A stretch of DNA of 64,000 nucleotides, taken from positions 970,001-1,034,000 of the forward strand of contig NZ_CP016540.2 of the NCBI RefSeq assembly GCF_001186155.3, in the 5' to 3' direction. Shown piece after piece: positions 1 to 8,320 of the stretch. Position numbers and translations under genes: made by a program. Source of the stretch: Planococcus versutus. GTDB taxonomy: Bacteria; Bacillota; Bacilli; Bacillales_A; Planococcaceae. Below the pieces are notes generated by a model that saw only the letters and a list, made by a program, of their open reading frames with translations, did not search any database and was not told the origin of the DNA. Numbering within the stretch: position 1 is the stretch's first letter; the number at the start of each line of letters is the position of its first letter.

Positions 1-1516
<1,516 letters not shown>

Positions 1517-1603
1517 ACAAACTGTACGCGAATCATGCACGATTTGTTTCACCTGTCGTTTATCCAGTTTTGAAAGAATAAGTGCAAGTTTTTGAAAAAA
1601 AGC

Positions 1604-1631
1604 TTGAAAATACCGGGAGTACTGGTATAAT
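1604..1631 (+). promoter_or_regulatory. Putative sigma-A promoter in the 23S-5S spacer
   Basis: TTGAAA (1604-1609) and TATAAT (1626-1631) are separated by 16 bases, about 27 bases upstream of the 5S gene. The -10 and the following bases (TATAATAAATCTTGTC) nearly match those of the promoter in front of the second tRNA-Leu at 5155. It could drive 5S plus the 16-tRNA cluster independently of the rRNA operon promoter. An alternative is that this segment only serves rRNA processing. Confidence 0.55.
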
Positions 1632-1657
1632 AAATCTTGTCTTTCAAAATAAAATCA

Positions 1658-1773
<116 letters not shown>

Positions 1774-1785
1774 CTGAAAAAATAT

Positions 1786-1860
1786 TCCGAAGTAGCTCAG
1801 TGGTAGAGCACCGCACTGTTAATGCGATGGTCGTAGGTTCGAGTCCTACCTTCGGAGCCA
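1786..1860 (+). tRNA. tRNA-Asn (GTT)
   Basis: Complete cloverleaf with acceptor TCCGAAG/CTTCGGA, anticodon loop CTGTTAA (anticodon GTT) and encoded CCA. It is the first tRNA after 5S. Confidence 0.96.
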
Positions 1861-1864
1861 ATAT

Positions 1865-1954
1865 GGAGAGCTGTCCGAGTGGCCGAAGGAGCATGATTGG
1901 AAATCATGTAGGCGGGCAACCGTCTCAAGGGTTCGAATCCCTTGCTCTCCGCCA
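1865..1954 (+). tRNA. tRNA-Ser (GGA)
   Basis: Class II tRNA of 90 bases with a long variable arm, acceptor GGAGAGC/GCTCTCC, anticodon GGA and encoded CCA. Confidence 0.96.
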
Positions 1955-1976
1955 GAAGTTCTGTTTAAAAAAGCAC

Positions 1977-2051
1977 GGCCCCTTGGTCAAGCGGTTAAGA
2001 CACCGCCCTTTCACGGCGGTAACACGGGTTCGAATCCCGTAGGGGTCACCA
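1977..2051 (+). tRNA. tRNA-Glu (TTC)
   Basis: Cloverleaf with acceptor GGCCCCT/AGGGGTC, anticodon loop CTTTCAC (TTC) and encoded CCA. Confidence 0.96.
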
Positions 2052-2058
2052 ATTTCAT

Positions 2059-2134
2059 GGAGGATTAGCTCAGCTGGGAGAGCATCTGCCTTACAAGCAG
2101 AGGGTCGGCGGTTCGATCCCGTCATCCTCCACCA
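2059..2134 (+). tRNA. tRNA-Val (TAC)
   Basis: Cloverleaf with acceptor GGAGGAT/ATCCTCC, anticodon TAC and encoded CCA. Confidence 0.96.
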
Positions 2135-2178
2135 TTTTCTTAGAAATCACATAAGTGTTTTTTGAAAAGTAGTATTAT

Positions 2179-2258
<80 letters not shown>

Positions 2259-2334
2259 GGTCCCGTGGTGTAGCGGTTAACATGCCTGCCTGTCACGCAG
2301 GAGATCGCCGGTTCGATCCCGGTCGGGACCGCCA
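2259..2334 (+). tRNA. tRNA-Asp (GTC)
   Basis: Cloverleaf with acceptor GGTCCCG/CGGGACC, anticodon GTC and encoded CCA. Confidence 0.96.
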
Positions 2335-2351
2335 TTTTTAATAAATAAAGT

Positions 2352-2427
2352 GGGTCAGTAGCTCAGTCGGTAGAGCATTAGATTGAAGCTCTAAGTGTCG
2401 GCGGTTCGATTCCGTCCTGACCCACCA
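2352..2427 (+). tRNA. tRNA-Phe (GAA)
   Basis: Cloverleaf with acceptor GGGTCAG/CTGACCC, anticodon loop TTGAAGC (GAA) and encoded CCA. Confidence 0.96.
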
Positions 2428-2445
2428 TTTTTTTAATTTCTCCAT

Positions 2446-2521
<76 letters not shown>

Positions 2522-2527
2522 TTCTTA

Positions 2528-2610
2528 GGTGGGGTAGCGAAGTGGCTAAACGCGGCGGACTGTAAATCCGCTCCTTCGGGTTCGGCAGTTCGAATCTGCC
2601 CCCACCACCA
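2528..2610 (+). tRNA. tRNA-Tyr (GTA)
   Basis: Class II tRNA with a long variable arm, acceptor GGTGGGG/CCCCACC, anticodon GTA and encoded CCA. Confidence 0.95.
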
Positions 2611-2615
2611 GTTTT

Positions 2616-2689
2616 AGGGGCATAGTTTAACGGTAGAACAGAGGTCTCCAACACCTCCGATGTGGGTTCGATTCCTACTGCCCCTGCCA
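2616..2689 (+). tRNA. tRNA-Trp (CCA)
   Basis: Cloverleaf with acceptor AGGGGCA/TGCCCCT, anticodon loop CTCCAAC (CCA) and encoded 3' CCA. Confidence 0.95.
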
Positions 2690-2707
2690 ATTTTAAAATT
2701 TTATGAT

Positions 2708-2783
2708 GGCGGTCGTGGCGAAGTGGTTAACGCACCGGATTGTGATTCCGGCACTCGGGGTTCAATTCCCCTCGTCCGCCCCA
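2708..2783 (+). tRNA. tRNA-His (GTG), copy 1, one base short in the T arm
   Basis: It starts with the extra G(-1) opposite C73, has anticodon GTG and encodes CCA. It is identical to copy 2 (2824-2900) except that the G run before TTCAATT has four Gs instead of five, making it 76 rather than 77 bases. The T stem therefore has four pairs or a C-U mismatch. It may be impaired, or the missing base may be a sequencing error. Confidence 0.85.
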
Positions 2784-2823
2784 AGTTTTCATTTCATTAA
2801 GTGAACTTATAAAATAGTAAAGT

Positions 2824-2900
2824 GGCGGTCGTGGCGAAGTGGTTAACGCACCGGATTGTGATTCCGGCACTCGGGGGTTCAATTCCCCTCGTCCGCCCCA
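2824..2900 (+). tRNA. tRNA-His (GTG), copy 2
   Basis: Full 77-base histidine tRNA with G(-1), anticodon GTG, a complete five-pair T stem (GGGGG/CCCCT) and encoded CCA. It is a tandem duplicate of the gene 40 bases upstream. Confidence 0.96.
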
Positions 2901-2911
2901 TCTTTTATTAG

Positions 2912-2983
2912 TGGGGTATAGCCAAGCGGTAAGGCAACGGGTTTTGATCCCGTCATGCCCTGGTTCGAATCCAGGTACCCCAG
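2912..2983 (+). tRNA. tRNA-Gln (TTG), CCA not encoded
   Basis: Cloverleaf with acceptor TGGGGTA/TACCCCA, anticodon loop TTTTGAT (TTG) and discriminator G. The next bases are CT, so the CCA end must be added after transcription, unlike most tRNAs of this cluster. Confidence 0.94.
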
Positions 2984-2990
2984 CTTTATT

Positions 2991-3065
2991 GCGGAAGTAG
3001 TTCAGTGGTAGAACGCCACCTTGCCAAGGTGGAGGTCGCGAGTTCGAACCTCGTCTTCCGCTCCA
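2991..3065 (+). tRNA. tRNA-Gly (GCC)
   Basis: Cloverleaf with acceptor GCGGAAG/CTTCCGC, anticodon GCC and encoded CCA. Confidence 0.96.
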
Positions 3066-3072
3066 CTATTTT

Positions 3073-3146
3073 GGCGGCATAGCCAAGCGGTAAGGCATGG
3101 GTCTGCAACACCCTTATCACCGGTTCGAGTCCGGTTGCCGCCTCCA
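3073..3146 (+). tRNA. tRNA-Cys (GCA)
   Basis: Cloverleaf with acceptor GGCGGCA/TGCCGCC, anticodon loop CTGCAAC (GCA) and encoded CCA. Confidence 0.96.
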
Positions 3147-3155
3147 TAATAATTT

Positions 3156-3239
3156 GCCGGCGTGGCGGAATTGGCAGACGCGCGGGACTCAAAATCCCGT
3201 TCCTTCACGGGAGTGTCGGTTCGACCCCGACCGCCGGTA
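3156..3239 (+). tRNA. tRNA-Leu (CAA), copy 1, CCA not encoded
   Basis: Class II tRNA of 84 bases with acceptor GCCGGCG/CGCCGGT, anticodon loop CTCAAAA (CAA) and a long variable arm. The 3' end reads A-TCA, so CCA is not encoded. A second copy at 5187-5270 differs by a single base in the variable arm (G at 3209). Confidence 0.95.
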
Positions 3240-3264
3240 TCATAAAGGACCTGCCTGTCCTTTC

Positions 3265-3306
3265 AAACCCCTTATCTATGAGTACTCATAGATAAGGGGT
3301 TTTTGT
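3265..3306 (+). terminator. Terminator of the rRNA/tRNA operon
   Basis: A near-perfect inverted repeat, AAACCCCTTATCTATGAG and its complement centred near 3284, is followed by TTTTTG. It closes the stable-RNA operon 26 bases after tRNA-Leu. Confidence 0.93.
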
Positions 3307-3360
3307 TTTGCTTATTAGGATGTAATAAACCCGAATGGAATATTCAGTTTTATTAAGGCT

Positions 3361-3389
3361 TTGTAAATTCAGTATAAAGCTAGTATTAT
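3361..3389 (+). promoter_or_regulatory. Candidate sigma-A promoter for the DUF47-pit operon
   Basis: TTGTAA (3361-3366) and TATTAT (3384-3389) are separated by 17 bases, about 68 bases upstream of the first gene. A second TATAAT at 3410-3415 lacks a good -35. No Pho-box repeat was recognised. Confidence 0.4.
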
Positions 3390-3456
3390 TATTGTGTAAA
3401 ATAAGCTATTATAATTTAGCCAAGAAATTATTTTACGAAAATAGGAGGCAAAGAAA

Positions 3457-4074
3457 ATGGCGTTCAAAAAGAAGGATAAGTTCGCTTTACAGTTGAGTGA
3501 TATTGCGTTGAATTTAAAAGAGAGCGCTACTTATTTTGCGGATTTTAAATTGGAAAATACAAATGATTTAATCGTTTTCTCCAATACCATGAAGGATTTC
3601 GAAACAAAAGGTGATTCTTACGTGCATTCGATTATTCAAGATTTGAATAACGCTTTTATTACACCAATTGAACGTGAAGATATCTTAGCTCTGGCCATGA
3701 GCATGGACGACGTTTTAGATGGATTAGAAAATACAGCTGCATTATTTGAAATGTATTCAATTGTAACAGCAGATGAATACATGCTTGAATTTGTAGAAGC
3801 TATTCAATTAAGTACTTTAGAAATTGAAGTTGGCGTAGAACTTATGGTTTCTAAAAAGCTGCCTCAAATGAGAGAACATGCCATTAAAATAAAAGAGTAC
3901 GAATCTCAATGTGATGCAATCTTGCGCCGATCAATTAAAAATTTGTTTCACACAGAAAAAGATCCGATTCGAATTATTCAATATAAAGATATTTATGCAG
4001 AGTTAGAAGAAATCGCTGATCACTGTCAGAAAGTAGCAAATACATTCGAATCAATCATCATGAAAAACGCTTAA
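3457..4074 (+). CDS. DUF47 family PhoU-like phosphate transport regulator
   Basis: A 205-residue protein of the DUF47 (PhoU-like) family, which in Bacillales is encoded directly before the low-affinity phosphate transporter and probably controls it. It is almost wholly alpha-helical and soluble, with no signal peptide or membrane segment, and is acidic and charge-rich as expected of metal-coordinating PhoU-like bundles. The ATG at 3457 follows a strong AGGAGG at the right distance. The gene ends 15 bases before the PiT gene, so the two are almost certainly cotranscribed. The family call is secure; the regulatory role is inferred from context. Confidence 0.92.
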   Translation: MAFKKKDKFALQLSDIALNLKESATYFADFKLENTNDLIVFSNTMKDFETKGDSYVHSIIQDLNNAFITPIEREDILALAMSMDDVLDGLENTAALFEMYSIVTADEYMLEFVEAIQLSTLEIEVGVELMVSKKLPQMREHAIKIKEYESQCDAILRRSIKNLFHTEKDPIRIIQYKDIYAELEEIADHCQKVANTFESIIMKNA

Positions 4075-4089
4075 GGAGCAAAGAGACTT

Positions 4090-5088
4090 ATGGATATGGT
4101 ATTGCTGTTAACGGTATTGATCGTCATCTTTGCGATTATTTTTGATTTTATCAATGGATTTCATGATACGGCAAACTCTATAGCTACTGCCGTCTCTACA
4201 AAAGCACTAACTCCGAGACGGGCCATTCTTCTAGCCGCTATTATGAACTTTGTTGGCGCTATGGCTTTCACAGGAGTTGCCAAAACAATCACTAAAGACA
4301 TTGTAGACCCTTTTCTGCTTAGTGATGGCTCTGTGGTTATACTTGCTGCCTTATTTGCTGCTATCACTTGGAACTTGTTGACGTGGTATTATGGCATTCC
4401 TAGTAGTTCTTCGCACGCATTAATTGGGTCTATTGCAGGTGCTGCCATAGCAAGTGCTGGATTTGCTGCTCTTAACTACAGTGGCTTTCTAGCAATATTG
4501 CAGGCGTTGATTTTTTCACCGATTCTGGCATTGATCATTGGTTACTTGATGTATAGTATTTTTAAAGTAGTGTTTAGAAATCATAATTTAACAAAAACCA
4601 ATAGAAACTTCAGACTGATCCAAATAGCTACTGCTGCTTTGCAGTCATTTTCTCACGGGACAAACGATGCACAAAAAGCTATGGGGATTATTACAATGGC
4701 TTTGATTGTTAATAATTACCAAAATTCTGATGACGTGCAACTGTGGGTTCAAGCGACATGTGCACTTGCGATGGCTATAGGAACTTCTGTAGGTGGCTGG
4801 AGAATTATTAAAACAGTTGGCGGTAAAATCATGAAGATTCGTCCGGTTAATGGTGTAGCAGCTGATTTGACTGGAGCAGCGGTGATTTTCGGTGCTACAT
4901 TAATTCATTTACCTGTCAGTACAACACATGTTATTTCCTCTTCTATTATGGGTGTAGGAGCAGCGCATCGTGTCAAAGGAGTTCAATGGGGAACAGCGAA
5001 AACTATGCTCATTACGTGGGTAATTACTATGCCGATTTCAGCATTGTTAGCCGCTATGTTTTATTTTCTTCTTAGCTTGGTTTTGTAG
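4090..5088 (+). CDS. pit: PiT family inorganic phosphate transporter
   Basis: A 332-residue integral membrane protein with about ten hydrophobic segments. The two PiT signature repeats are visible: GFHDTANSIAT near residue 23 and SHGTNDAQKAMG near residue 188. They form the inverted repeat that carries phosphate with a proton or metal-phosphate complex. AAGGAG precedes the ATG. It is the second gene of an operon with the DUF47 regulator. No terminator is seen directly after it; the next stable hairpin lies beyond the tRNA-Leu at 5187. B. subtilis calls its homologue pit; the length is normal for the short bacterial form. Confidence 0.95.
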   Translation: MDMVLLLTVLIVIFAIIFDFINGFHDTANSIATAVSTKALTPRRAILLAAIMNFVGAMAFTGVAKTITKDIVDPFLLSDGSVVILAALFAAITWNLLTWYYGIPSSSSHALIGSIAGAAIASAGFAALNYSGFLAILQALIFSPILALIIGYLMYSIFKVVFRNHNLTKTNRNFRLIQIATAALQSFSHGTNDAQKAMGIITMALIVNNYQNSDDVQLWVQATCALAMAIGTSVGGWRIIKTVGGKIMKIRPVNGVAADLTGAAVIFGATLIHLPVSTTHVISSSIMGVGAAHRVKGVQWGTAKTMLITWVITMPISALLAAMFYFLLSLVL

Positions 5089-5131
5089 AAAAGAATAATT
5101 GATGTTCAAAATCTAGTATATTGCTAAAGTA

Positions 5132-5160
5132 TTGGTTTGTTAAATCAGTTGTGCTATAAT
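5132..5160 (+). promoter_or_regulatory. Sigma-A promoter of the second tRNA-Leu
   Basis: TTGGTT (5132-5137) and TATAAT (5155-5160) are separated by exactly 17 bases, 26 bases upstream of the tRNA. The -10 plus downstream bases read TATAATAATTCTTGTC, one base different from the element in the 23S-5S spacer. Confidence 0.75.
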
Positions 5161-5186
5161 AATTCTTGTCCGCTAAATCATTACTT

Positions 5187-5270
5187 GCCGGCGTGGCGGA
5201 ATTGGCAGACGCGCGGGACTCAAAATCCCGTTCCTTCACCGGAGTGTCGGTTCGACCCCGACCGCCGGTA
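5187..5270 (+). tRNA. tRNA-Leu (CAA), copy 2, CCA not encoded
   Basis: It is identical to the tRNA-Leu at 3156-3239 except for C instead of G in the variable arm at 5240; the arm can still pair in a shifted register. It stands alone behind its own promoter, and the 3' end reads A-TAC, so CCA is not encoded. Confidence 0.95.
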
Positions 5271-5384
5271 TACTGCAAGATTATATGAGAGGCCTTGACA
5301 TTGTTGTTGGGCTTTTCTTTTTGAAATTTTTAAGATGGATTGCTGAGTATAAGTAGCAGTAAATAGATTCTTAAAAGAACTAGT

Positions 5385-5426
5385 AAAAGACCACCGCAAA
5401 AGCTAAAGCTTTTGCGGTGGTCTTTT
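5385..5426. terminator. Bidirectional terminator between tRNA-Leu and the DUF3100 operon
   Basis: A 20-base inverted repeat (AAAAGACCACCGCAAAAGCT at 5385-5404, complement at 5407-5426) with A and T tails on its two ends. It separates the rightward tRNA from the leftward operon. Confidence 0.9.
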
Positions 5427-5434
5427 GGTTAACG

Positions 5435-5887
5435 TTAAATAATTCCTTGAAATCGAAGAATGATTTCCGCAATGACTGCTGATCCAAGAAATGTTCCGAG
5501 CAGAACAACCATGCCAATTACGATAGTTTTCCACCCTAATTGTACAAAGTCAAACCATGAACGGCCAATGGATACGCCGGCATAAGCTAAGATAGGTGTG
5601 GCAATTGATAATAAAGTAACTTCCGTCGTGTAAGTGACAATTTGTGCTGCTCCTGGCATGCCGGGAATTGTTAAAACTAGACCGATAATGCCGATGTAAG
5701 CGATGCTAGGTAACTTGAATGGCAGCAAGCGATGAATAATCAATCCGGCCAGACTAATACCTATTAGGATGGCTATTCCGGGAAGTGCATCCCAAGGCAG
5801 TATGTCGTAGCCAATCCAATTGCCAATCAGCATGATAAAACCAATAATCATGAAGACCAGTATCCATTCTTTAAGACTTTTTATCAT
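5435..5887 (-). CDS. Small integral membrane protein, partner of the DUF3100 protein
   Basis: A 150-residue, very hydrophobic protein with about five predicted membrane segments and no obvious catalytic motif. It overlaps the end of the upstream DUF3100 gene by 17 bases, so the two are translationally linked and likely form one membrane complex. The last gene of a three-gene operon starting with the M20 amidohydrolase, it is followed by the terminator at 5385-5426. I do not recognise a named family with confidence. A role as a small subunit of a transporter or permease is an inference from the overlap and hydrophobicity. Confidence 0.85.
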   Translation of the reverse strand: MIKSLKEWILVFMIIGFIMLIGNWIGYDILPWDALPGIAILIGISLAGLIIHRLLPFKLPSIAYIGIIGLVLTIPGMPGAAQIVTYTTEVTLLSIATPILAYAGVSIGRSWFDFVQLGWKTIVIGMVVLLGTFLGSAVIAEIILRFQGII

Positions 5888-6698
5888 AGTCTACGCTTCC
5901 TTTCACTGCTTTTTTCTCTTTATTTTTAGAGAGGATTTCATACAGTTTAACAGTTAAAGGCAAACCGATAAAAATACTCATGTATAGACCTGTCACTGAG
6001 GAGATCAAGTTGCTGACTCCTGAAAAAGCAGTCAAGGTTTCACTCATCTCAGGAAATGCGGCAATTAAAGGGCCTAGAGAAGCTGCAGCCATACTGCCGC
6101 TGCCCACACCTGTTGCCATTGCGAAAGAAATTGGATGCAGGGGCGTAACAGTAGCTAAAAAGCCTGAAATCAACCCAATAAAGATCGATCCGAAGACGGT
6201 ACCAAAAATATACATGGCCATAACGCCTCGTCCTTCGGGAGAGGATAAACCATATTTATCGGTAATCAAAGCAAGATTGGCTTCTCGTCCAATAGAATGC
6301 GTCATGCCGATGCTTTCTCTTTTGAGTCCTAGAAATACAGCTAAAGGAAGAGCCAATAAGATTGTGCCAAGATTACCAAATTCCTGCAATAATAAAGCAG
6401 GACCGGCTTCAATAATTTGAGGAAGAGCTGGTCCTGCTTGAACACCGAATTTAGCTATTAGTATAGAAACTGAGAGAAATACTAAAGGTTCTGCATTAAT
6501 TGATTGTTTGTCGGTTACCAACGGAGTGAAATATAATCCGAGACCAATCACAACTGCATAAAGCATCGGTAACAAAAGAATGGTTCCAGGTCCAACTGGA
6601 ATAGCGAATGTACCAATCGACTCAGTCACAGCTACAATCGCTAAAACGATGACATGCAGCCGCCAATCTTTCCACAATTTAAAAGCTTGTTCGCCCAT
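5871..6698 (-). CDS. DUF3100 domain membrane protein
   Basis: A 275-residue membrane protein with about seven or eight hydrophobic segments; length and sequence fit the DUF3100 family, which has no established function. Glycine-rich stretches such as GVGSGSMAAASLGP near residue 198 resemble the re-entrant or substrate-path segments of secondary transporters. Its immediate upstream neighbour is an M20 amidohydrolase and its downstream neighbour is a small membrane protein that overlaps it. This arrangement suggests uptake of an acylated or amide-linked compound that the amidohydrolase cleaves inside the cell. That transport role is an inference. Confidence 0.85.
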   Translation of the reverse strand: MGEQAFKLWKDWRLHVIVLAIVAVTESIGTFAIPVGPGTILLLPMLYAVVIGLGLYFTPLVTDKQSINAEPLVFLSVSILIAKFGVQAGPALPQIIEAGPALLLQEFGNLGTILLALPLAVFLGLKRESIGMTHSIGREANLALITDKYGLSSPEGRGVMAMYIFGTVFGSIFIGLISGFLATVTPLHPISFAMATGVGSGSMAAASLGPLIAAFPEMSETLTAFSGVSNLISSVTGLYMSIFIGLPLTVKLYEILSKNKEKKAVKGSVDYDKKS

Positions 6699-6745
6699 TT
6701 AACATCTACTCCTTCTGTGTGGGAGAACTAGCTCTCCATTAGTGA

Positions 6746-7918
6746 TTAGCTTTTTGCATAGTTAAGTGTCGCCATACCCAATGCTTTTGCGGCTATCAGC
6801 AAAGCACGTTCATCAATATCAAATTTTGGATGGTGATGTGGGTATGCCTCAGTGTTGTCTGGGCTCTGTGCACCCGTAAAAAAGAATGTTCCTTTTATGT
6901 GTTGAAGGTAATACGAGAAATCTTCGCCACCCATAACAGGTGGTGTTTCTCTAACTTCTTCTACTCCAGGGACAGAGGATACGAGGGCTGCTAGAAAATT
7001 TGTTTCTTCTTCGTGATTGACTGTCGTTGGATAACCACGTGTGTATGTATATTCATAATCTGCTCCTGAAACGAGACAAGTTCCTGCAATGACGCGTTCA
7101 ATTTCTTCTTCAATAAAACTACGAATGTCTTCTTTGAATGTCCTTACAGTTCCAGTCATTTCAGCAGTATCCGCGATAACATTATAGGGATTTTTAGCTT
7201 CGAAATTACAAATCGAGACCACAGCAGATTCCAGTGGGTTTATTCGACGGCTGACGATTTGTTGTAAGTTATTAATCAGTTGTCCACCAATGACAATGCT
7301 GTCTTTTGTATCGTGAGGACTTGCAGCGTGCCCGCCTCTTCCAAGGATTTTAATATCAAAGCGATCTGGAGCGGCTTGAAGAGGACCAGAGCGATAACCA
7401 ATTTCTCCAAGAGGCATTTGTGCTTGTAAATGCGTACCGAAAATGACATCAACGCCATCGAGACAGCCGTCTTCAATCATGGCGATGGCTCCGCCGGGTG
7501 GTAGTTCTTCTGCATGCTGATGCAAAAAGACAATCGTGCCTTCAATTTCTGAGTGCATGCTATTTAATGCTTTTGCTAAACCAAGTAGACTAGCTGTATG
7601 CCCATCATGACCACAAGCATGCATGACACCATCATTTTTAGATTTAAAAGGTACGTCAGTTTGTTCTTGAATCGGTAGAGCGTCAAAGTCTGCGCGCAAA
7701 GCAATGGTTGGACCAGGTTTGTCACCTTTTAAGTAGGCTAGCACACCATTGCCGCCAACATTTCTACGGACCTCGTGCCCTAATTTTTCATGGAAAAGAG
7801 CAATATATTCTGCTGTTTCTACTTCCTCAAAAGATAGTTCTGGGTATTCATGAAGATGGCGCCGAATATCGACGATCTCACCGTACAGTTCATCGAGCTT
7901 AGTGAATAATTGATCCAA
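6746..7918 (-). CDS. M20 family amidohydrolase (N-acyl-amino-acid hydrolase type)
   Basis: A metal-dependent M20D amidohydrolase that should remove acyl groups from amino acids or related amides in the cytoplasm. The metal-binding motif MHACGHDGHTA is near residue 99, the HQHAEE motif near residue 133, and the lid and second-shell motif GGEDFSYY sits toward the C-terminus. I place the start at the TTG at 7918: the upstream ATG at 7933 overlaps the GGGAGG ribosome binding site, and the TTG start aligns with the N-terminus of the paralogue at 53969-55141. The two proteins are close paralogues of about 390 residues. It heads the operon with the DUF3100 protein. Confidence 0.93.
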   Translation of the reverse strand: MDQLFTKLDELYGEIVDIRRHLHEYPELSFEEVETAEYIALFHEKLGHEVRRNVGGNGVLAYLKGDKPGPTIALRADFDALPIQEQTDVPFKSKNDGVMHACGHDGHTASLLGLAKALNSMHSEIEGTIVFLHQHAEELPPGGAIAMIEDGCLDGVDVIFGTHLQAQMPLGEIGYRSGPLQAAPDRFDIKILGRGGHAASPHDTKDSIVIGGQLINNLQQIVSRRINPLESAVVSICNFEAKNPYNVIADTAEMTGTVRTFKEDIRSFIEEEIERVIAGTCLVSGADYEYTYTRGYPTTVNHEEETNFLAALVSSVPGVEEVRETPPVMGGEDFSYYLQHIKGTFFFTGAQSPDNTEAYPHHHPKFDIDERALLIAAKALGMATLNYAKS

Positions 7919-8003
7919 AAAAAAACCTCCCATAGAATAATAGTCTTATACTATCATAATTTTCAGTAAAATTTAAATTTTTTTAGAAAATAAAATATAT
8001 TCA

Positions 8004-8031
8004 GTTATATTTACTTCCATTACTGTTTCAA
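8004..8031 (-). promoter_or_regulatory. Candidate promoter of the amidohydrolase operon
   Basis: On the minus strand TTGAAA (8031-8026) and TATAAC (8009-8004) are 16 bases apart, giving a leader of about 80 bases. The A+T-rich 400-base gap 7934-8320 otherwise shows no gene. Confidence 0.4.
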
Positions 8032-8252
8032 AAAGTATATTCAGAGTTACTAAGAGATAATTCTTGAAAGAAACAACTATAGACTACATTAGTAGTATAG
8101 ATATAATGCATGCTCGAATTGATTTGTTTAGATAGTTAAAATAGTAAAATCAAATGGATTAGAAAGAGTGACTTGCTTTAAAAATAATAAGTATGGAATT
8201 TAATGATGAGTTATTTCTTCAATTTAAGATCAATTTTTTCAATAAGGCACTT

Positions 8253-8281
8253 TTGAATTTTTTCTCGTAAATGTGTATGCT
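8253..8281 (+). promoter_or_regulatory. Candidate promoter of the first C45 hydrolase gene
   Basis: TTGAAT (8253-8258) and TATGCT (8276-8281) are separated by 17 bases, about 40 bases before the ATG. Confidence 0.45.
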
Positions 8282-8320
8282 AGACCTAATCAGTGATTCT
8301 GTATAATAAAGGAGAATTTG

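Noticed and set aside
2708..2900. Direct repeats resembling a small CRISPR array
   Set aside because: The repeats are two complete tRNA-His genes; there are no further units or cas genes.
3156..5270. An integrated mobile element between the two tRNA-Leu genes
   Set aside because: No integrase, recombination directionality factor or phage gene is present, only two chromosomal transporter genes. Kept as an observation of duplication only.
8302..8307. TATAAT just before the C45 hydrolase gene as its promoter
   Set aside because: A start from this element would fall inside the ribosome site; the TTGAAT-17-TATGCT site upstream fits better.
7934..8320. Short A+T-rich open frames in the gap between the amidohydrolase and the C45 hydrolase gene
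   Set aside because: No ribosome site with a sensible frame; only promoter elements could be supported.
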